64,000 nt of DNA from an uncultured Gammaproteobacteria bacterium. GTDB lineage: Bacteria > Pseudomonadota > Gammaproteobacteria > HK1. A program made the position numbers and the translations under genes. The stretch spans positions 124,001 through 188,000 of the forward strand of contig OY282378.1 in NCBI GenBank assembly GCA_958295835.1, given 5' to 3'. The first letter of the stretch is position 1; each line of letters begins with the position of its first letter. This document shows, one piece after another, positions 9,279 through 20,096 of this stretch. The notes below the pieces were generated by a model. The model saw nothing but the letters and a program-made list of their open reading frames with translations, was not told the origin of the DNA and ran no database searches.

Positions 9279-10931
9279 TCAGGCATTCGCGTAGCGCATT
9301 CGCAGGCGTTTCTTGTCGATCTTCCCGACGCTGGTCTTGTCGAGCGTGTCGACGAGCAGGATGCGGTCCGGCACCGCCCACCGGTTGATCCGTCCCCGGT
9401 CCGCCGCCTCCCGGACCGCAGCCCGGATCGTGGCCTCCTCGGGCGGATGCTCCGGATCGCCCGGCACCACCAACACCAGCGGCCGTTCGCCCCATCGCGC
9501 GTCCGGAACGCCGATGGCAGCGGCCTCGGCCACCCCCTCGCATCGCGAGACGACGTCCTCGATCTCGATGGAGGAGATCCACTCCCCGCCCGACTTGATC
9601 ACGTCCTTCAGCCGGTCGGTGACCCGCAGGTAGCCGTCGCCGTCGAGGTAGCCGATGTCGCCGGTGTGGAGGTATCCGCCCCGCCACAATGCTTCCGATC
9701 CGTCGCGGTTCTTCAGGTAGCCGTTCGTGGTCCACGGGGCACGGGCCACGACTTCTCCGGTGCTCGCTCCATCCTGCGGGAGGGGACGCATCGACTCGTC
9801 GACGACGCGGAGATCGACCAGCGGGATGGGCCGGCCGGCCTTGCAGCGCAGTGCGATCTGCGCTTCGTCGGACAGCGCGAGGGCCGGGCGTTCGAGCTGG
9901 GCCATGGTGAGCACCGGCCCCGTCTCCGACATGCCATATCCCCCGAAGACGTCGATGCCGCGGTCCATGGCCGCGCGCGCGAGGCCCGCGGACATCGCCG
10001 AGCCCCCGACGACCACCTTCCAGCCGCTCAGGTCGATCTCGCCGGCCACCGGAGCGTTCAGCAGCATGTGCAGGATGGTCGGCACGCAGTGGGAGAACGT
10101 CACCTGCTCGCGTTCGATCAGGCGCAGCAGCTTCTCGGGCTCGTAGCGTCCGGGATAGACCTGCTTGATCCCGAGCAGGGTGGCGACGAAGGGCATGCCC
10201 CATCCGTGGACGTGGAACATCGGGGTGATGGGCATGTAGACGTCGTCGCGGTGCAGGCGCGCGTGGCCGCCGCCGCTCGCGAGCGCGCCCAGCGCGCCGA
10301 GGGTGTGCAGCACGAGCTGGCGGTGGGTGTACCACACCCCCTTCGGGTCGCCGGTGGTCCCGGTGGTGTAGAACGTGGTCGCGCGGGTTCGCTCGTCGAG
10401 CGCCGGGAAGTCGTAGCCGTCCCCGCCGCGGTCGAGCAGCGACTCGTAGTCGGCCGCGAATTCGAGCCCGTGGCCGGGCGCCGTCGCGGCGCCGTCGCGT
10501 AGCAGGACGAGCGTCGGCGCGCGATCGAACCGGTCGCCGATCTGCCGGATCAGCGGAATGAAGTCCTCGTGGACGAGGATGACGTCGTCCTCGGCGTGGT
10601 TGACGGTATAGAGGATCTGCTCGGGGGAGAGCCGCACGTTGATGGTGTGCAACACCGCGCCCATCATCGGGATCGCGAAGAAGCATTCGAGATAGCGGGG
10701 AGAGTCCCAGTCCATCACCGCCACCGTCGCGCCCGGCGCCACCCCGAGGGAGGCGAGCCCCGCCGCGAGACGGCCGATGCGGCGGTGCAGCTCGCGGTAG
10801 TCGAGCCGGCCGTGGTTCTCGTGGACGATCTCGCGGGCGGGCGAGCAGGCGAGCCCGGTGTGCAGCAGGTGATCGAGGGTGAGCGGGTAGTCGTACGCCT
10901 CGGTGGCTACGACCGGATCGTCTGGTGTCAT
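9279..10931 (-). CDS. Medium/long-chain fatty acyl-CoA synthetase (AMP-forming)
   Basis: Activates a fatty acid with ATP and CoA. ANL superfamily motifs appear in order: the P-loop [15 protein letters not shown] (about residue 165), [11 protein letters not shown] (A5-type, about 305), [18 protein letters not shown] (about 410), [15 protein letters not shown] (hinge) and the catalytic lysine motif [13 protein letters not shown] near the C-terminus. The length of 550 residues matches AlkK-type enzymes. I chose ATG 10931 because GGGAG lies 9 bp upstream; a start at 10982 would also be open. Monocistronic, divergent from hspQ. Chain-length preference cannot be read from the sequence. Confidence 0.88.
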   Translation of the reverse strand: MTPDDPVVATEAYDYPLTLDHLLHTGLACSPAREIVHENHGRLDYRELHRRIGRLAAGLASLGVAPGATVAVMDWDSPRYLECFFAIPMMGAVLHTINVRLSPEQILYTVNHAEDDVILVHEDFIPLIRQIGDRFDRAPTLVLLRDGAATAPGHGLEFAADYESLLDRGGDGYDFPALDERTRATTFYTTGTTGDPKGVWYTHRQLVLHTLGALGALASGGGHARLHRDDVYMPITPMFHVHGWGMPFVATLLGIKQVYPGRYEPEKLLRLIEREQVTFSHCVPTILHMLLNAPVAGEIDLSGWKVVVGGSAMSAGLARAAMDRGIDVFGGYGMSETGPVLTMAQLERPALALSDEAQIALRCKAGRPIPLVDLRVVDESMRPLPQDGASTGEVVARAPWTTNGYLKNRDGSEALWRGGYLHTGDIGYLDGDGYLRVTDRLKDVIKSGGEWISSIEIEDVVSRCEGVAEAAAIGVPDARWGERPLVLVVPGDPEHPPEEATIRAAVREAADRGRINRWAVPDRILLVDTLDKTSVGKIDKKRLRMRYANA

Positions 10932-11183
10932 GTCCACGGGCTCCCGGTTCGATGCGCCCGCGCCGGCGGGCGCCTCCGGCATGATGCGGCGGCGATGCGG
11001 TGCGTGCAATCGGACGGACGCCTCCGCGGCTCCGGCCGGATTCCCGCATCCACGTGGTGGGTATCGCGTTTCCGATTACGGTATTCTCATACCCGAGACC
11101 GACGAGAAAGGGATGCGCGGGCTGCGTCGTCGGATCGGGTCCGCGTAGCGGCCGAGATCACAGCTCCGGGGAGCCTGTAGCCG

Positions 11184-11537
11184 ATGATGAACGACAACAC
11201 CGCGGCGATGGACGACAAAACCGCAAAGTTTCGAATTGGTCAGGTCGTGCGCCACCGCATCTATCCGTTCCGGGGCGTCATCTTCGACGTCGATCCGGTG
11301 TTCAGCAGCACCGAAGAGTGGTGGCAGTCCATCCCGGAGGACGTTCGGCCCCACAAGGACCAGCCCTTCTACCACCTCCTCGCCGAGAACGAATCGACGA
11401 CGTACGTCGCGTATGTCTCCGAGCAGAATCTCCTCGTCGACGAATCCGGGGAGCCGGTGCAGCACCCGCAGGTCTCCGACCTCTTCGGTGAGCTGCAGGC
11501 CGGACAGTACTCGGTTCCCCATTCGCTGATGCACTGA
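11184..11537 (+). CDS. hspQ: Heat shock protein HspQ (YccV/hemimethylated-DNA-binding family)
   Basis: Family protein of 117 residues. In enterobacteria HspQ acts as a heat-shock-induced specificity factor for Lon proteolysis and was also described as hemimethylated-DNA binding. Conserved features: KFRIGQVVRHRIYPFRGVIFDVDP, the W-W-x-S segment EEWWQSIPED, RPHKDQPFYHLLAEN, TTYVAYVSEQNLLVDE and HPQVSDLF. GGGGAG lies 11 bp before ATG 11184. It stands alone between the divergent acyl-CoA synthetase gene and ilvE. Confidence 0.93.
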   Translation: MMNDNTAAMDDKTAKFRIGQVVRHRIYPFRGVIFDVDPVFSSTEEWWQSIPEDVRPHKDQPFYHLLAENESTTYVAYVSEQNLLVDESGEPVQHPQVSDLFGELQAGQYSVPHSLMH

Positions 11538-11655
11538 GCGCGGCGCGGCGCGCGTGACCTCGGTCATTCCCGCGGAGCGGAAGCGTGAATCCACGGGTTA
11601 CACCGGCGACGTCTCGCGCTGCACATCACGGTTGAGGATTCAAGGAGCCCGAACC

Positions 11656-12573
11656 ATGTCGCATCCGAAGTTCGTCTATCTCAACGATCGCGTGGTCCCA
11701 TGGGAAGAAGGCAGGGTCCACGTGGCGTCGGTCGGGTTCAGGTTCGGTACGGGAGTCTTCGAGGGGCTGCGCGCCTACTGGAACCCCGAGAAGGAACAGA
11801 TGTTCGTGCTGCAGCTTGCCGAGCACATGCAGCGGCTCGAATACTCCCAGAAGTTCATGCGGTTCGACACGATGCTGCCCGGCCCCGAGGTGGGCGGGAA
11901 GATCCTGGAGCTTCTGCGGGCGAACGCGTTCAAGAAGAACGTCCACATCATGTCCACGGTGTTCGTCGAAGGGTTCGGCCCTCCTTCGACGACGGGGCCG
12001 ATCGGGCTCTCGATCCTCGCCGCCCCGAGGCACGACATCCCCCGGACCGGGAGCGGCTGCACCGCCCACATCAGCTCCTGGCAGCGCATCCCCGACACCG
12101 CGATGCCGATGCGGGTGAAGTGCAATGCGAACTACCAGAACGGACGTCTCGCCACGTTGCAGGCCCAGGCCGACGGATACGATACCGCCATCCTTCTCAA
12201 CAGCCGCGGCAAGGTCGCGGAAGGCCCGGGCATGTGCCTGTTCATGATCCGGGACGGCAAGGCGGTGACCCCCCCGGTGACCAGCGACATCCTGGAGAGC
12301 ATCACGCGCAAGACGGTGATGACGCTTTGCGGCCGGTATCTGGACATGGAGGTGGTCGAGCGCGACATCGACCGCAGCGAGTTCGCGGCGGCGGACGAGG
12401 CTTTCTTCTGCGGCACCGCCTGGGAGGTCACCCCGCTCACCAGCGTCGACCGCCTGCCGGTCGGGGACGGTGAGATCGGGCCGGTGGTGCGCAGGCTCCA
12501 GGACGTGTTCTTCGGCATCGCCACCGGCACCCTCGACGATCATGCCGAGTGGCGCACGCCGGTGTACGTCTGA
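11656..12573 (+). CDS. ilvE: Branched-chain amino acid aminotransferase
   Basis: PLP-dependent class IV aminotransferase of 305 residues, transferring amino groups between Val/Leu/Ile and 2-oxoglutarate. Signature elements: FGTGVFEGLRAYW near the N-terminus, the PLP lysine in MRVKCNANYQNGRLA (about residue 156), and NSRGKVAEGPGMCLFMIRDG, equivalent to the canonical SEGxGxNLF cofactor-binding stretch. ATG 11656 has AAGGAG 9 bp upstream; the open frame further upstream is spacer. The EGPGMC form marks a subgroup slightly different from E. coli IlvE. D-amino-acid or 4-amino-4-deoxychorismate family members are less likely given the VFEGLRAY motif. Confidence 0.88.
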   Translation: MSHPKFVYLNDRVVPWEEGRVHVASVGFRFGTGVFEGLRAYWNPEKEQMFVLQLAEHMQRLEYSQKFMRFDTMLPGPEVGGKILELLRANAFKKNVHIMSTVFVEGFGPPSTTGPIGLSILAAPRHDIPRTGSGCTAHISSWQRIPDTAMPMRVKCNANYQNGRLATLQAQADGYDTAILLNSRGKVAEGPGMCLFMIRDGKAVTPPVTSDILESITRKTVMTLCGRYLDMEVVERDIDRSEFAAADEAFFCGTAWEVTPLTSVDRLPVGDGEIGPVVRRLQDVFFGIATGTLDDHAEWRTPVYV

Positions 12574-12587
12574 CGGAAGAACCACGC

Positions 12588-13088
12588 ATGATCCATACCG
12601 CTGTCGCCGAGCAGATCGAGGCGGCGCTCGAAGCGTCGCAAGTCGACTACGAGATCTTTCCCTGCGACCCCGAGCTCGCCGATACCGCGGTGTTCTGCGA
12701 GCGATACGGCTATCCGCTCTCCGCCTCCGCGAACACCATTCTCGTCAAGGCGAAGACCGGCGGCGAGCGCTTCGTGGTATGCGTGATCCTCGCCGACACC
12801 CGTCTCGACGTGAACCGCACCGTCCGCAAACGCCTCGGGGCGCGCAGGGTGTCGTTCGCATCGGCGGACGAGACCCGCGCGGTCACCGGCATGGAGATCG
12901 GCGGGGTGACCCCCGTTGCCCTGCCCGACACGCTCGAAGTCTGGATCGATGCCCGGGTCATGGCGTGCGAGTGGGTGATCCTCGGGGGCGGCGATCGGTC
13001 GCACAAGATCAAGGTGGTCCCCGCGTTCTTCGAGCGGATGCCGGCCGCCACCGTCGTCGAGGGACTGGCGCTCGATCCGCCGGCATGA
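12588..13088 (+). CDS. YbaK/EbsC-family aminoacyl-tRNA deacylase
   Basis: A 166-residue single-domain protein of the YbaK/ProX/EbsC fold, which hydrolyses mischarged aminoacyl-tRNAs in trans. Visible features: [48 protein letters not shown], the [13 protein letters not shown] loop typical of the fold, and [15 protein letters not shown]. It starts 15 bp after ilvE, at ATG 12588, so the two are probably cotranscribed. Which tRNA it edits cannot be told. Confidence 0.82.
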   Translation: MIHTAVAEQIEAALEASQVDYEIFPCDPELADTAVFCERYGYPLSASANTILVKAKTGGERFVVCVILADTRLDVNRTVRKRLGARRVSFASADETRAVTGMEIGGVTPVALPDTLEVWIDARVMACEWVILGGGDRSHKIKVVPAFFERMPAATVVEGLALDPPA

Positions 13089-13221
13089 GCGCGCCCGCGA
13101 CTTGCGCTCCGGCCGGGGTGCGGCGCAGGGCGCCGGGACGCGGGTGCGGCATCGACTTGTCGGGGAAGATTGCTGTACGTTCGTGCATGGTCGGAGACGT
13201 GAACCGGATCGATCCGCGAAC

Positions 13222-14580
13222 ATGACGCGCAAGCTCTACATCAGGACGTTCGGCTGCCAGATGAACGAGTACGACTCCGCGCGCACCGCGGATCTGCTCG
13301 CGGCGTCGCACGGTCTCGAACGCACCGGCCGGGCCGAGGATGCGGACGTCCTGCTCGTCAACACCTGCTCGGTGCGGGAGAAGGCGGCGGAGAAGGTCTT
13401 CTCGGAGATCGGCCGCTGGCGTGCCTGGAAGGAGGCACGCCCCGAGCTGGTGATCGGGGTGGGCGGCTGCGTGGCGAGCCAGGAGGGCGCCGCGATCCGG
13501 GAGCGCGCCCCCCATGTGGACGTGGTGTACGGCCCCCAGACCCTGCACCGCCTGCCGGAGATGATCGGCCCGGGCGGGACGGCCGGCCTGCGCCGCCCCC
13601 GGCGCCCCTCGGTGGACGTCTCGTTCCCCGAGATCGAGAAGTTCGACCGACTGCCCGCGCCGCGGGCCGACGGCCCCACCGCGTTCGTGTCGGTGATGGA
13701 GGGGTGCAGCAAGTATTGCTCGTTCTGTGTCGTGCCCTATACCCGGGGCGAGGAGTTCAGCCGGCCCTTCGACGACGTCATCGCGGAGGTCGTTGCGCTG
13801 GCGGAGCAGGGGGTGCGCGAGATCACCTTCCTCGGCCAGAACGTGAATGCCTACCGCGGGGCGATGCACGACGGTCGCGAATGCGATCTCGCCTTGCTCA
13901 TTGCCTACGCCGCTGCTATAGAAGGAATCGACAGGATTCGATACACGACCTCGCATCCGGCCGAGCTCACCGGCAGCCTCATCGACGTGCATGGAGAGGT
14001 ACCGGAGCTGGTGGGCCACCTGCATCTTCCGGTGCAGAGCGGCAGCGATCGGATCCTCGGACTGATGAAGCGCAACTACTCTGCCCGGGATTATGTCGAG
14101 AAGGTTCGGCGGCTTCGTGCCGCGCGCCCCGATCTCAGCCTGTCCTCGGATTTCATCGTGGGCTTCCCGGGCGAGACCGACGCCGATTTCGATGCGACCA
14201 TGGATCTCATCGACGAGGTCGGCTTCGACGCCTCGTTCTCGTTCATCTACAGCGCCCGTCCCGGCACCCCGGCCGCCGAGCTTCCCGATCCCGTGCCTCT
14301 CGACGTGAAGCGCAAGAGGCTCGCCCGGCTCCAGACGCGGATCTCGGAGTTCGCGCGCGACGTGTCCGGCGCCATGGTTGGTGGCCGGGCCCGGGTGCTC
14401 GTGGAGGGGCCGTCGAAGAAGGACCCGGGCGAGCTTCGCGGCCGCACCGAGAACAATCGGGTGGTGAACTTCCCCGGCCCGCATGAGCTCGCCGGCACCT
14501 TCGCCGACGTGACGATCGTGGAGGCGCTCCCGAATTCGTTGCGGGGCGCGCTCACCGGCACGTCGGCCCTGGCGCCCTGA
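13222..14580 (+). CDS. miaB: tRNA-2-methylthio-N6-isopentenyladenosine37 synthase MiaB
   Basis: Radical-SAM methylthiotransferase acting on A37 of tRNAs that read UNN codons. The N-terminal MTTase domain begins [18 protein letters not shown] and has its cluster cysteines in [15 protein letters not shown] and GGCVASQEG. The radical SAM motif is [17 protein letters not shown] (CxxxCxxC), followed by [14 protein letters not shown] and [16 protein letters not shown] domain closes the protein ([26 protein letters not shown]). Length (452) is normal. ATG 13222 fits the family start. It leads the miaB-ybeZ-ybeY-corC block conserved in Gammaproteobacteria. Confidence 0.96.
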   Translation: MTRKLYIRTFGCQMNEYDSARTADLLAASHGLERTGRAEDADVLLVNTCSVREKAAEKVFSEIGRWRAWKEARPELVIGVGGCVASQEGAAIRERAPHVDVVYGPQTLHRLPEMIGPGGTAGLRRPRRPSVDVSFPEIEKFDRLPAPRADGPTAFVSVMEGCSKYCSFCVVPYTRGEEFSRPFDDVIAEVVALAEQGVREITFLGQNVNAYRGAMHDGRECDLALLIAYAAAIEGIDRIRYTTSHPAELTGSLIDVHGEVPELVGHLHLPVQSGSDRILGLMKRNYSARDYVEKVRRLRAARPDLSLSSDFIVGFPGETDADFDATMDLIDEVGFDASFSFIYSARPGTPAAELPDPVPLDVKRKRLARLQTRISEFARDVSGAMVGGRARVLVEGPSKKDPGELRGRTENNRVVNFPGPHELAGTFADVTIVEALPNSLRGALTGTSALAP

Positions 14581-14647
14581 CTCCGGCCGCCGAAATCCGA
14601 ACCCCGTACCGGAATCCCCGACTTCCACCGGAGACCTCCCGCTGATC

Positions 14648-15622
14648 GTGCCGCCAGCGCGCGCCGAAACCGACGTCCACCTCGAGCCCGCGGACAATGA
14701 GCGACTCGCGAGCCTGTGCGGTCCGCTCGATCAACACCTGCGTCAGCTCGAGCACCGGCTCGGGGTGGAGATCATGACGCGGGGCAACGTATTCCAGGTG
14801 CTCGGGGAGCCGGCTCCGGTCGAGGCGGCCAGCGAGATCATCCGCAAGCTGTACGCCACCACCGGCGAGGAGTCGCTGACCGCCGAGCGTGTCCATCTGG
14901 CCCTGCAGGAGTCGGAGATCGAAGAGTGCCTCGGCCCGGACTCCGGCGACGGCGAGTCGGTGAAGGTCCGGCGCGGCGTGGTGCGGGGTCGCGGACGCAA
15001 CCAGACCAGATATCTGCGCGCGGTCCGCACCCACGACGTCAACTTCGGCATCGGACCGGCCGGCACCGGCAAGACGTATCTCGCGGTGGCGTGTGCGGTG
15101 GAGGCCCTGGAAGCCGACCGGGTCACCCGTATCGTGCTGGTGCGCCCCGCGGTGGAGGCGGGCGAGCGGCTCGGCTTCCTCCCCGGCGACCTCCAGCAGA
15201 AGGTCGACCCCTACCTCCGCCCCCTGTTCGACGCGCTTCACGAGATGCTCGGCTACGAGCGCACGGCGAAGCTGATGGAACGCAACGTCATCGAGGTGGC
15301 CCCGCTCGCGTACATGCGGGGCCGCACCCTGAACGAGTCGTTCATCATCCTCGACGAGGCGCAGAACACGTCGGTGGCGCAGATGAAGATGTTCCTCACC
15401 CGGATCGGCTTCGGCTCCACCGCGGTGGTGACCGGCGACGTCACCCAGATCGACCTGCCGGACGGCCAGCGTTCGGGGCTGCGCCATGCGGCCGAGGTGC
15501 TGCGCTCGGTCAAGGGAACCACCTGGACCTGGTTCGATTCCAGGGACGTGGTGCGCCATCCGATGGTGTCGCGGATCCTCGACGCCTACGAGGCGGCCGG
15601 CGGCGAGAACGAGATCGGATGA
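14648..15622 (+). CDS. ybeZ: PhoH-like ATPase YbeZ
   Basis: PhoH-family P-loop ATPase of 324 residues that works with YbeY in rRNA and ribosome quality control. Walker A is GPAGTGKTYLA (about residue 138) and Walker B is FIILDEAQNTS (about 238). FGSTAVVTGDVTQIDLP is a family hallmark. The N-terminal part (1-100) carries the KH-like segment of YbeZ proteins. The start is GTG 14648; no in-frame ATG exists near it. The stop overlaps ybeY ATG as ATGA. Position after miaB matches E. coli ybeZYX. Confidence 0.94.
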   Translation: MPPARAETDVHLEPADNERLASLCGPLDQHLRQLEHRLGVEIMTRGNVFQVLGEPAPVEAASEIIRKLYATTGEESLTAERVHLALQESEIEECLGPDSGDGESVKVRRGVVRGRGRNQTRYLRAVRTHDVNFGIGPAGTGKTYLAVACAVEALEADRVTRIVLVRPAVEAGERLGFLPGDLQQKVDPYLRPLFDALHEMLGYERTAKLMERNVIEVAPLAYMRGRTLNESFIILDEAQNTSVAQMKMFLTRIGFGSTAVVTGDVTQIDLPDGQRSGLRHAAEVLRSVKGTTWTWFDSRDVVRHPMVSRILDAYEAAGGENEIG

Positions 15623-16079
15623 GCGCCGGGGTCGAGGTGCAGCACGCCTGTGCGGCTCCCGGGGTGCCGCCTCCGGCAAGGCTCGTGCAGTGGGCCGAGG
15701 CCGCCCTCGCCGGGCGCTCCGAGGACGCGCGGATGACGGTGCGGGTGGTGGACGAGGCGGAAGGCGCGGCGCTGAACGCGCGCTACCGCCGTCGGGCCGG
15801 CGCCACCAACGTCCTCGCCTTCGCTTTCGATGCGCCGGAGCTGCCCTCGCTGCGGATCCTCGGAGACGTGGTGGTGTGTGCGCCGGTGGCGGCTCGCGAG
15901 GCGCGGGAGCGGTCCAGGCAGCTCGATGCCCACTGGGCGCATCTGGTGATCCACGGCACCCTGCACCTGCTCGGCCACGACCACGACGATCCCGGATCGG
16001 CGCGAGAGATGGAGACGATCGAGCGCGAGATCCTCGCCCGGCTCGGATACCCCGATCCGTACGCGGCCGGCGCCCGGCC

Positions 16080-16083
<4 letters not shown>
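15619..16083 (+). CDS. ybeY: Endoribonuclease YbeY (rRNA maturation)
   Basis: Single-strand-specific metalloendoribonuclease involved in 16S rRNA 3'-end maturation and 70S quality control. The zinc motif HGTLHLLGHDHDD (H3 pattern) lies at about residues 112-124. RYRRRAGATNVLAFAFD and ILGDVVVCAP are the other conserved blocks. Length 154 is normal. It overlaps ybeZ by ATGA and corC by GTGA, so translation of the three is probably coupled. Confidence 0.95.
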
Positions 16084-16958
<875 letters not shown>

Positions 16959-17088
16959 GCGGGGGCGCCGCCCCGGGACCCGGTCGGGTCCGGCGGCGCC
17001 GAGCCAGGGACGGAGGACGGAAGAACGAACGTGCGGGCGGAGTCGCAGGAGTGGCGAGAGGCTCTGCCTGCCCTCAGGGGGAACGACG

Positions 17089-17892
17089 ATGAGCGACCGA
17101 TTCATTCTCGAGAAGCAGGGCCACGTCATGTGGCTCAAGTTCAATCGCCCGCAACGCCTGAACGCGATGACCATCGAGAGCTGGGGAGAGCTCAACGAGC
17201 ACCTCGCCGCGATCGACGCGGACCGGGACGTGCGCTGTCTCGTGCTCGCGGGCGAGGGCCGCGCCTTTCTCGCGGGACACGACGTGGGCGAGATCCGCGA
17301 GCACAACGAGGACATCACATCCGGCAAGCTCACCCCGGCCCAGCTCCGGGAGTGGCAGAAGAACCTCCAGAACAGCACGCGCCGCATCCGCCAGACGCGC
17401 TGCCCGGTGATCGCCTGTGTGCACGGCTACGCGGTCGGCGGCGGATGCGAGGTGGTGTTCGCGTGCGACCTCGTCGTCGCCGCGGAGTCGGCCCGATTCG
17501 GCTTTCCGGAGGTGAACATCGGGGTGACCATCACCAACGGCGGCACGTACTTCATGCCGCGCAAGATCGGGCTCGCCAAGGCGCGCGAGCTGGCCTACAC
17601 CGGCGAGCTCATCGACGCGGCGGAGGCCCACCGCATCGGGCTGGTCAACCGCATCGCGCCGGACGGCGCCGAGCGGGAGGCCGCCGGCGCCCTCGCCGAA
17701 CGCATCGCGAGCCGGGCCCCGGTCGCGGTCCAGCTCCACAAGGCGATGATCGACGCGGCGCTCGAAGGATCGCTCGAAGGCGCGCTCCACTTCGAGACCG
17801 AGGCGCTCGTGCAGACCGCGATGACCCGCGACAACCTCGAAGGGACCCGCGCGTTCTTCGAGAAGCGCGAGCCGAGGTTCACCGGTGGGTGA
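17089..17892 (+). CDS. Enoyl-CoA hydratase/isomerase family protein
   Basis: Crotonase-fold protein of 267 residues. The oxyanion-hole segments are GEGRAFLAGHDVGEI (about 52-66) and GYAVGGGCEVVFACD (about 108-122). Both catalytic glutamates of enoyl-CoA hydratases are in place: the Glu of GGGCE and the Glu of FGFPEVNIGVTITNGG. CAGGGGG lies before ATG 17089. Its substrate is unknown; it could act in fatty acid or CoA-thioester catabolism. The downstream pyrophosphatase gene overlaps its end by 8 bp. Confidence 0.87.
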   Translation: MSDRFILEKQGHVMWLKFNRPQRLNAMTIESWGELNEHLAAIDADRDVRCLVLAGEGRAFLAGHDVGEIREHNEDITSGKLTPAQLREWQKNLQNSTRRIRQTRCPVIACVHGYAVGGGCEVVFACDLVVAAESARFGFPEVNIGVTITNGGTYFMPRKIGLAKARELAYTGELIDAAEAHRIGLVNRIAPDGAEREAAGALAERIASRAPVAVQLHKAMIDAALEGSLEGALHFETEALVQTAMTRDNLEGTRAFFEKREPRFTGG

Positions 17893-18244
17893 GCTCGATG
17901 TCGAGGCGCTGCAACGCGCGCTCCGGCGCTTCGCCGATGCACGCGACTGGGAGCAGTTCCACGCCCCGAAGAACCTCGCGGCAGCGTTGTCGGTGGAGGC
18001 GGCGGAGCTGCTGGAGATCTTCCAGTGGCTCGACGAGGCGCAGTCGCGCGCGGTCGGTCCGGGCCACTCGCTCCACGAGCGCGTGGCCGAGGAGATCGCC
18101 GACGTCCAGATCTATCTCTTGCGGCTGGCGGACAAGGTCGGCGTCGACCTCGACGCCGCGGTCCGGTGCAAGCTCGCGCGCAACGAGGAGAAGTATCCGC
18201 CCGAGAAGGCGCGGGGCCATGCCACGAAGTACGATCGGCTCTGA
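17885..18244 (+). CDS. MazG-like nucleotide pyrophosphohydrolase (dCTPase/XTP3TPA-like)
   Basis: Short all-alpha NTP pyrophosphatase of 119 residues resembling DCTPP1, which clears dCTP and modified dCTP analogues. The two metal-binding pairs are visible: EAAELLEIFQW (ExxE) and EEIADVQIYLLRLADKVGVDL (ExxD). The C-terminus KLARNEEKYPPEKARGHATKY is typical. GTG 17885 lies inside the 3' end of the enoyl-CoA hydratase gene, suggesting translational coupling. Probable house-cleaning role. Confidence 0.88.
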   Translation: MGELDVEALQRALRRFADARDWEQFHAPKNLAAALSVEAAELLEIFQWLDEAQSRAVGPGHSLHERVAEEIADVQIYLLRLADKVGVDLDAAVRCKLARNEEKYPPEKARGHATKYDRL

Positions 18245-18426
18245 TGGCACGAGGGGCGCCGGGCCGCGCGCCTCACCGGACCGGATCCCCGCGGACGAGC
18301 GCTGATCCGGCCTTCGCGGTCCGGTGCCCGCAATTCAATCCGGGTCCGCTTCGAGAAGAGACCGCAGCACCCCCACCGCACACCCCGAACGGGTGACCGC
18401 ACCGCGCCCGCCGCCGCTCGCCGCCC

Positions 18427-18855
18427 ATGCTCTACTTCACGATGTTCGCATCGGCGTTCCTCGCCGCGACCGTGGTGCCGTTCGCATCCGAGATCACCCT
18501 GACCGCGGCGCTGGCGGCGGGCGGCGCTGTCCACTGGCTGATCGTCGTTGCGACCTTGGGCAACACCCTCGGCGCGGCGGTGAACTGGGTGCTCGGTCGG
18601 TTCATCGAGCACTTCCGCGGTCGGCGGTGGTTCCCTGCCGATGCGAAGCAGCTCGAGCGCGCGCAGGTATGGTTCCGGCGCTACGGGGTGTGGTCGCTGC
18701 TGCTGGCCTGGGCGCCGATCGTCGGTGATGCGTTGACCGTCATCGCCGGCGCGATGCGGGTGCACATCGCGCTGTTCCTGGTCCTGGTGGCGGTCGGAAA
18801 GGGGGTGCGCTACGTGGTGCTGGCGTTCGCGGTGGAAGGCGTCGTCACGCCCTGA
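18427..18855 (+). CDS. YqaA-family (DedA/SNARE-associated) inner-membrane protein
   Basis: A 142-residue membrane protein with four hydrophobic stretches. The segments LAATVVPFASEITLTAAL, GNTLGAAVNWVLGRFIEH and the amphipathic loop QLERAQVWFRRYGVWSLLLAWAP match YqaA proteins of the VTT/DedA superfamily, which are involved in lipid or undecaprenyl-phosphate scrambling and membrane homeostasis. Monocistronic; it converges on dapA. Confidence 0.85.
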   Translation: MLYFTMFASAFLAATVVPFASEITLTAALAAGGAVHWLIVVATLGNTLGAAVNWVLGRFIEHFRGRRWFPADAKQLERAQVWFRRYGVWSLLLAWAPIVGDALTVIAGAMRVHIALFLVLVAVGKGVRYVVLAFAVEGVVTP

Positions 18856-18990
18856 ACGGCGGTTCCCGACGGCTCGGCTCCGGCACTCGAAACCCCCATC
18901 CCCTCGGAGGGCAGGCCGGGTAAACAGTGCGGGAAGCAGTACGCGGGCCAGCGATGCTCCCGCGCCGGGGGCACGCTCGCCGGCGCCACT

Positions 18991-19866
18991 TCAGTTCAGC
19001 AACCCCGCCCAACGCATCGCGCTCTCCACCTTCCCCTTCGTCGCCTGCGTCGGCTCGACGAGCGGCAGCCGCACCTCGGGGGAGCACTTGCCGAGCACGC
19101 TCGCGGCGTACTTCACCGGGGCAGGGCTCGTCTCGGCGAAGAGCGCCGCGTGCAGCGGCATCAGGCGCTGCTGCACGGCGAGCGTCGCCTTTGCGTCACC
19201 GTCCATCCAGCGCGTATGCATCTCCGAGCAGAGGCGCGGCGCCACGTTCGCGGTGACCGAGATGCAGCCGTGGCCGCCCTCGACGAGCAGCGCGAGCACC
19301 GCCGCGTCCTCGCCGGAGAGCTGCACGAAATCCTCGCCGCAGGCGATGCGGGTCTCCAGCGGGCGGGTCGAGCTGTTCGATGCGTCCTTCACCCCGACGA
19401 TGTTCGGAAGCTTCGCGCACCGCGCCATCGTCTCCACCGTCATGTCCACCACCGAACGCCCCGGGATGTTGTAGATGAGGACGGGGATGTCGACCGCGTC
19501 GTTGATCGCCTTGAAGTGCTGATAAAGCCCTTCCTGGGTCGGCTTGTTGTAGTAGGGCGTGACGACCAGCGCGGCATCCGCGCCGCACTCCTTCGCGTGG
19601 CGCGTCAGGCTGACGGCTTCCTCGGTGGAGTTCGATCCGGTTCCCGCGAGGACCGGCACCCGGCCGTCCGCCACCTCGACGCAGAACTCGGTCACCCGCC
19701 GGTGCTCGGGATGGCTCAGCGTCGGGGATTCGCCGGTGGTGCCGCAGGACAGTAGCCCGTGCGTACCTTCGGAAATCTGCCACTCGACGAAATCGCCGAA
19801 GGCGCGCTCGTCGATCCCGCCGCGGTCGAACGGCGTGATCAGCGCGACATAGGAACCCTGGAACAT
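18991..19866 (-). CDS. dapA: 4-hydroxy-tetrahydrodipicolinate synthase
   Basis: Condenses pyruvate and aspartate semialdehyde in lysine/diaminopimelate synthesis. Family motifs: GSYVALITPFDRGGIDERAF, CGTTGESPTLSHPEH, VVTPYYNKPTQEGLYQHF with the catalytic tyrosine, YNIPGRSVVDM, and the Schiff-base lysine in NIVGVKDASN. Length 291 is standard. ATG 19866 has GGGGAGGAG 6 bp upstream. The bamC gene that often follows dapA is not present here. Confidence 0.95.
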   Translation of the reverse strand: MFQGSYVALITPFDRGGIDERAFGDFVEWQISEGTHGLLSCGTTGESPTLSHPEHRRVTEFCVEVADGRVPVLAGTGSNSTEEAVSLTRHAKECGADAALVVTPYYNKPTQEGLYQHFKAINDAVDIPVLIYNIPGRSVVDMTVETMARCAKLPNIVGVKDASNSSTRPLETRIACGEDFVQLSGEDAAVLALLVEGGHGCISVTANVAPRLCSEMHTRWMDGDAKATLAVQQRLMPLHAALFAETSPAPVKYAASVLGKCSPEVRLPLVEPTQATKGKVESAMRWAGLLN

Positions 19867-20096
19867 GAACTCTCCTCCCCTGGCAGCGGTGATGGATACG
19901 GCATCCTGACCCGCATGCATCCATACGGCTCGATGATCGTCACCTGCATGGTATACCCGGTGGCGTCGATATCGGAACCTGCCGGCTCCCCGCGGGGCGT
20001 GCTTTCTCCCGCAACAGGGGTCCGGCCCCCGCGCGGACGCGGTATCCTCGCTCCGCCGCCACTCGGCGGCCGGATTCGACCGCTCCCCCCGCATCG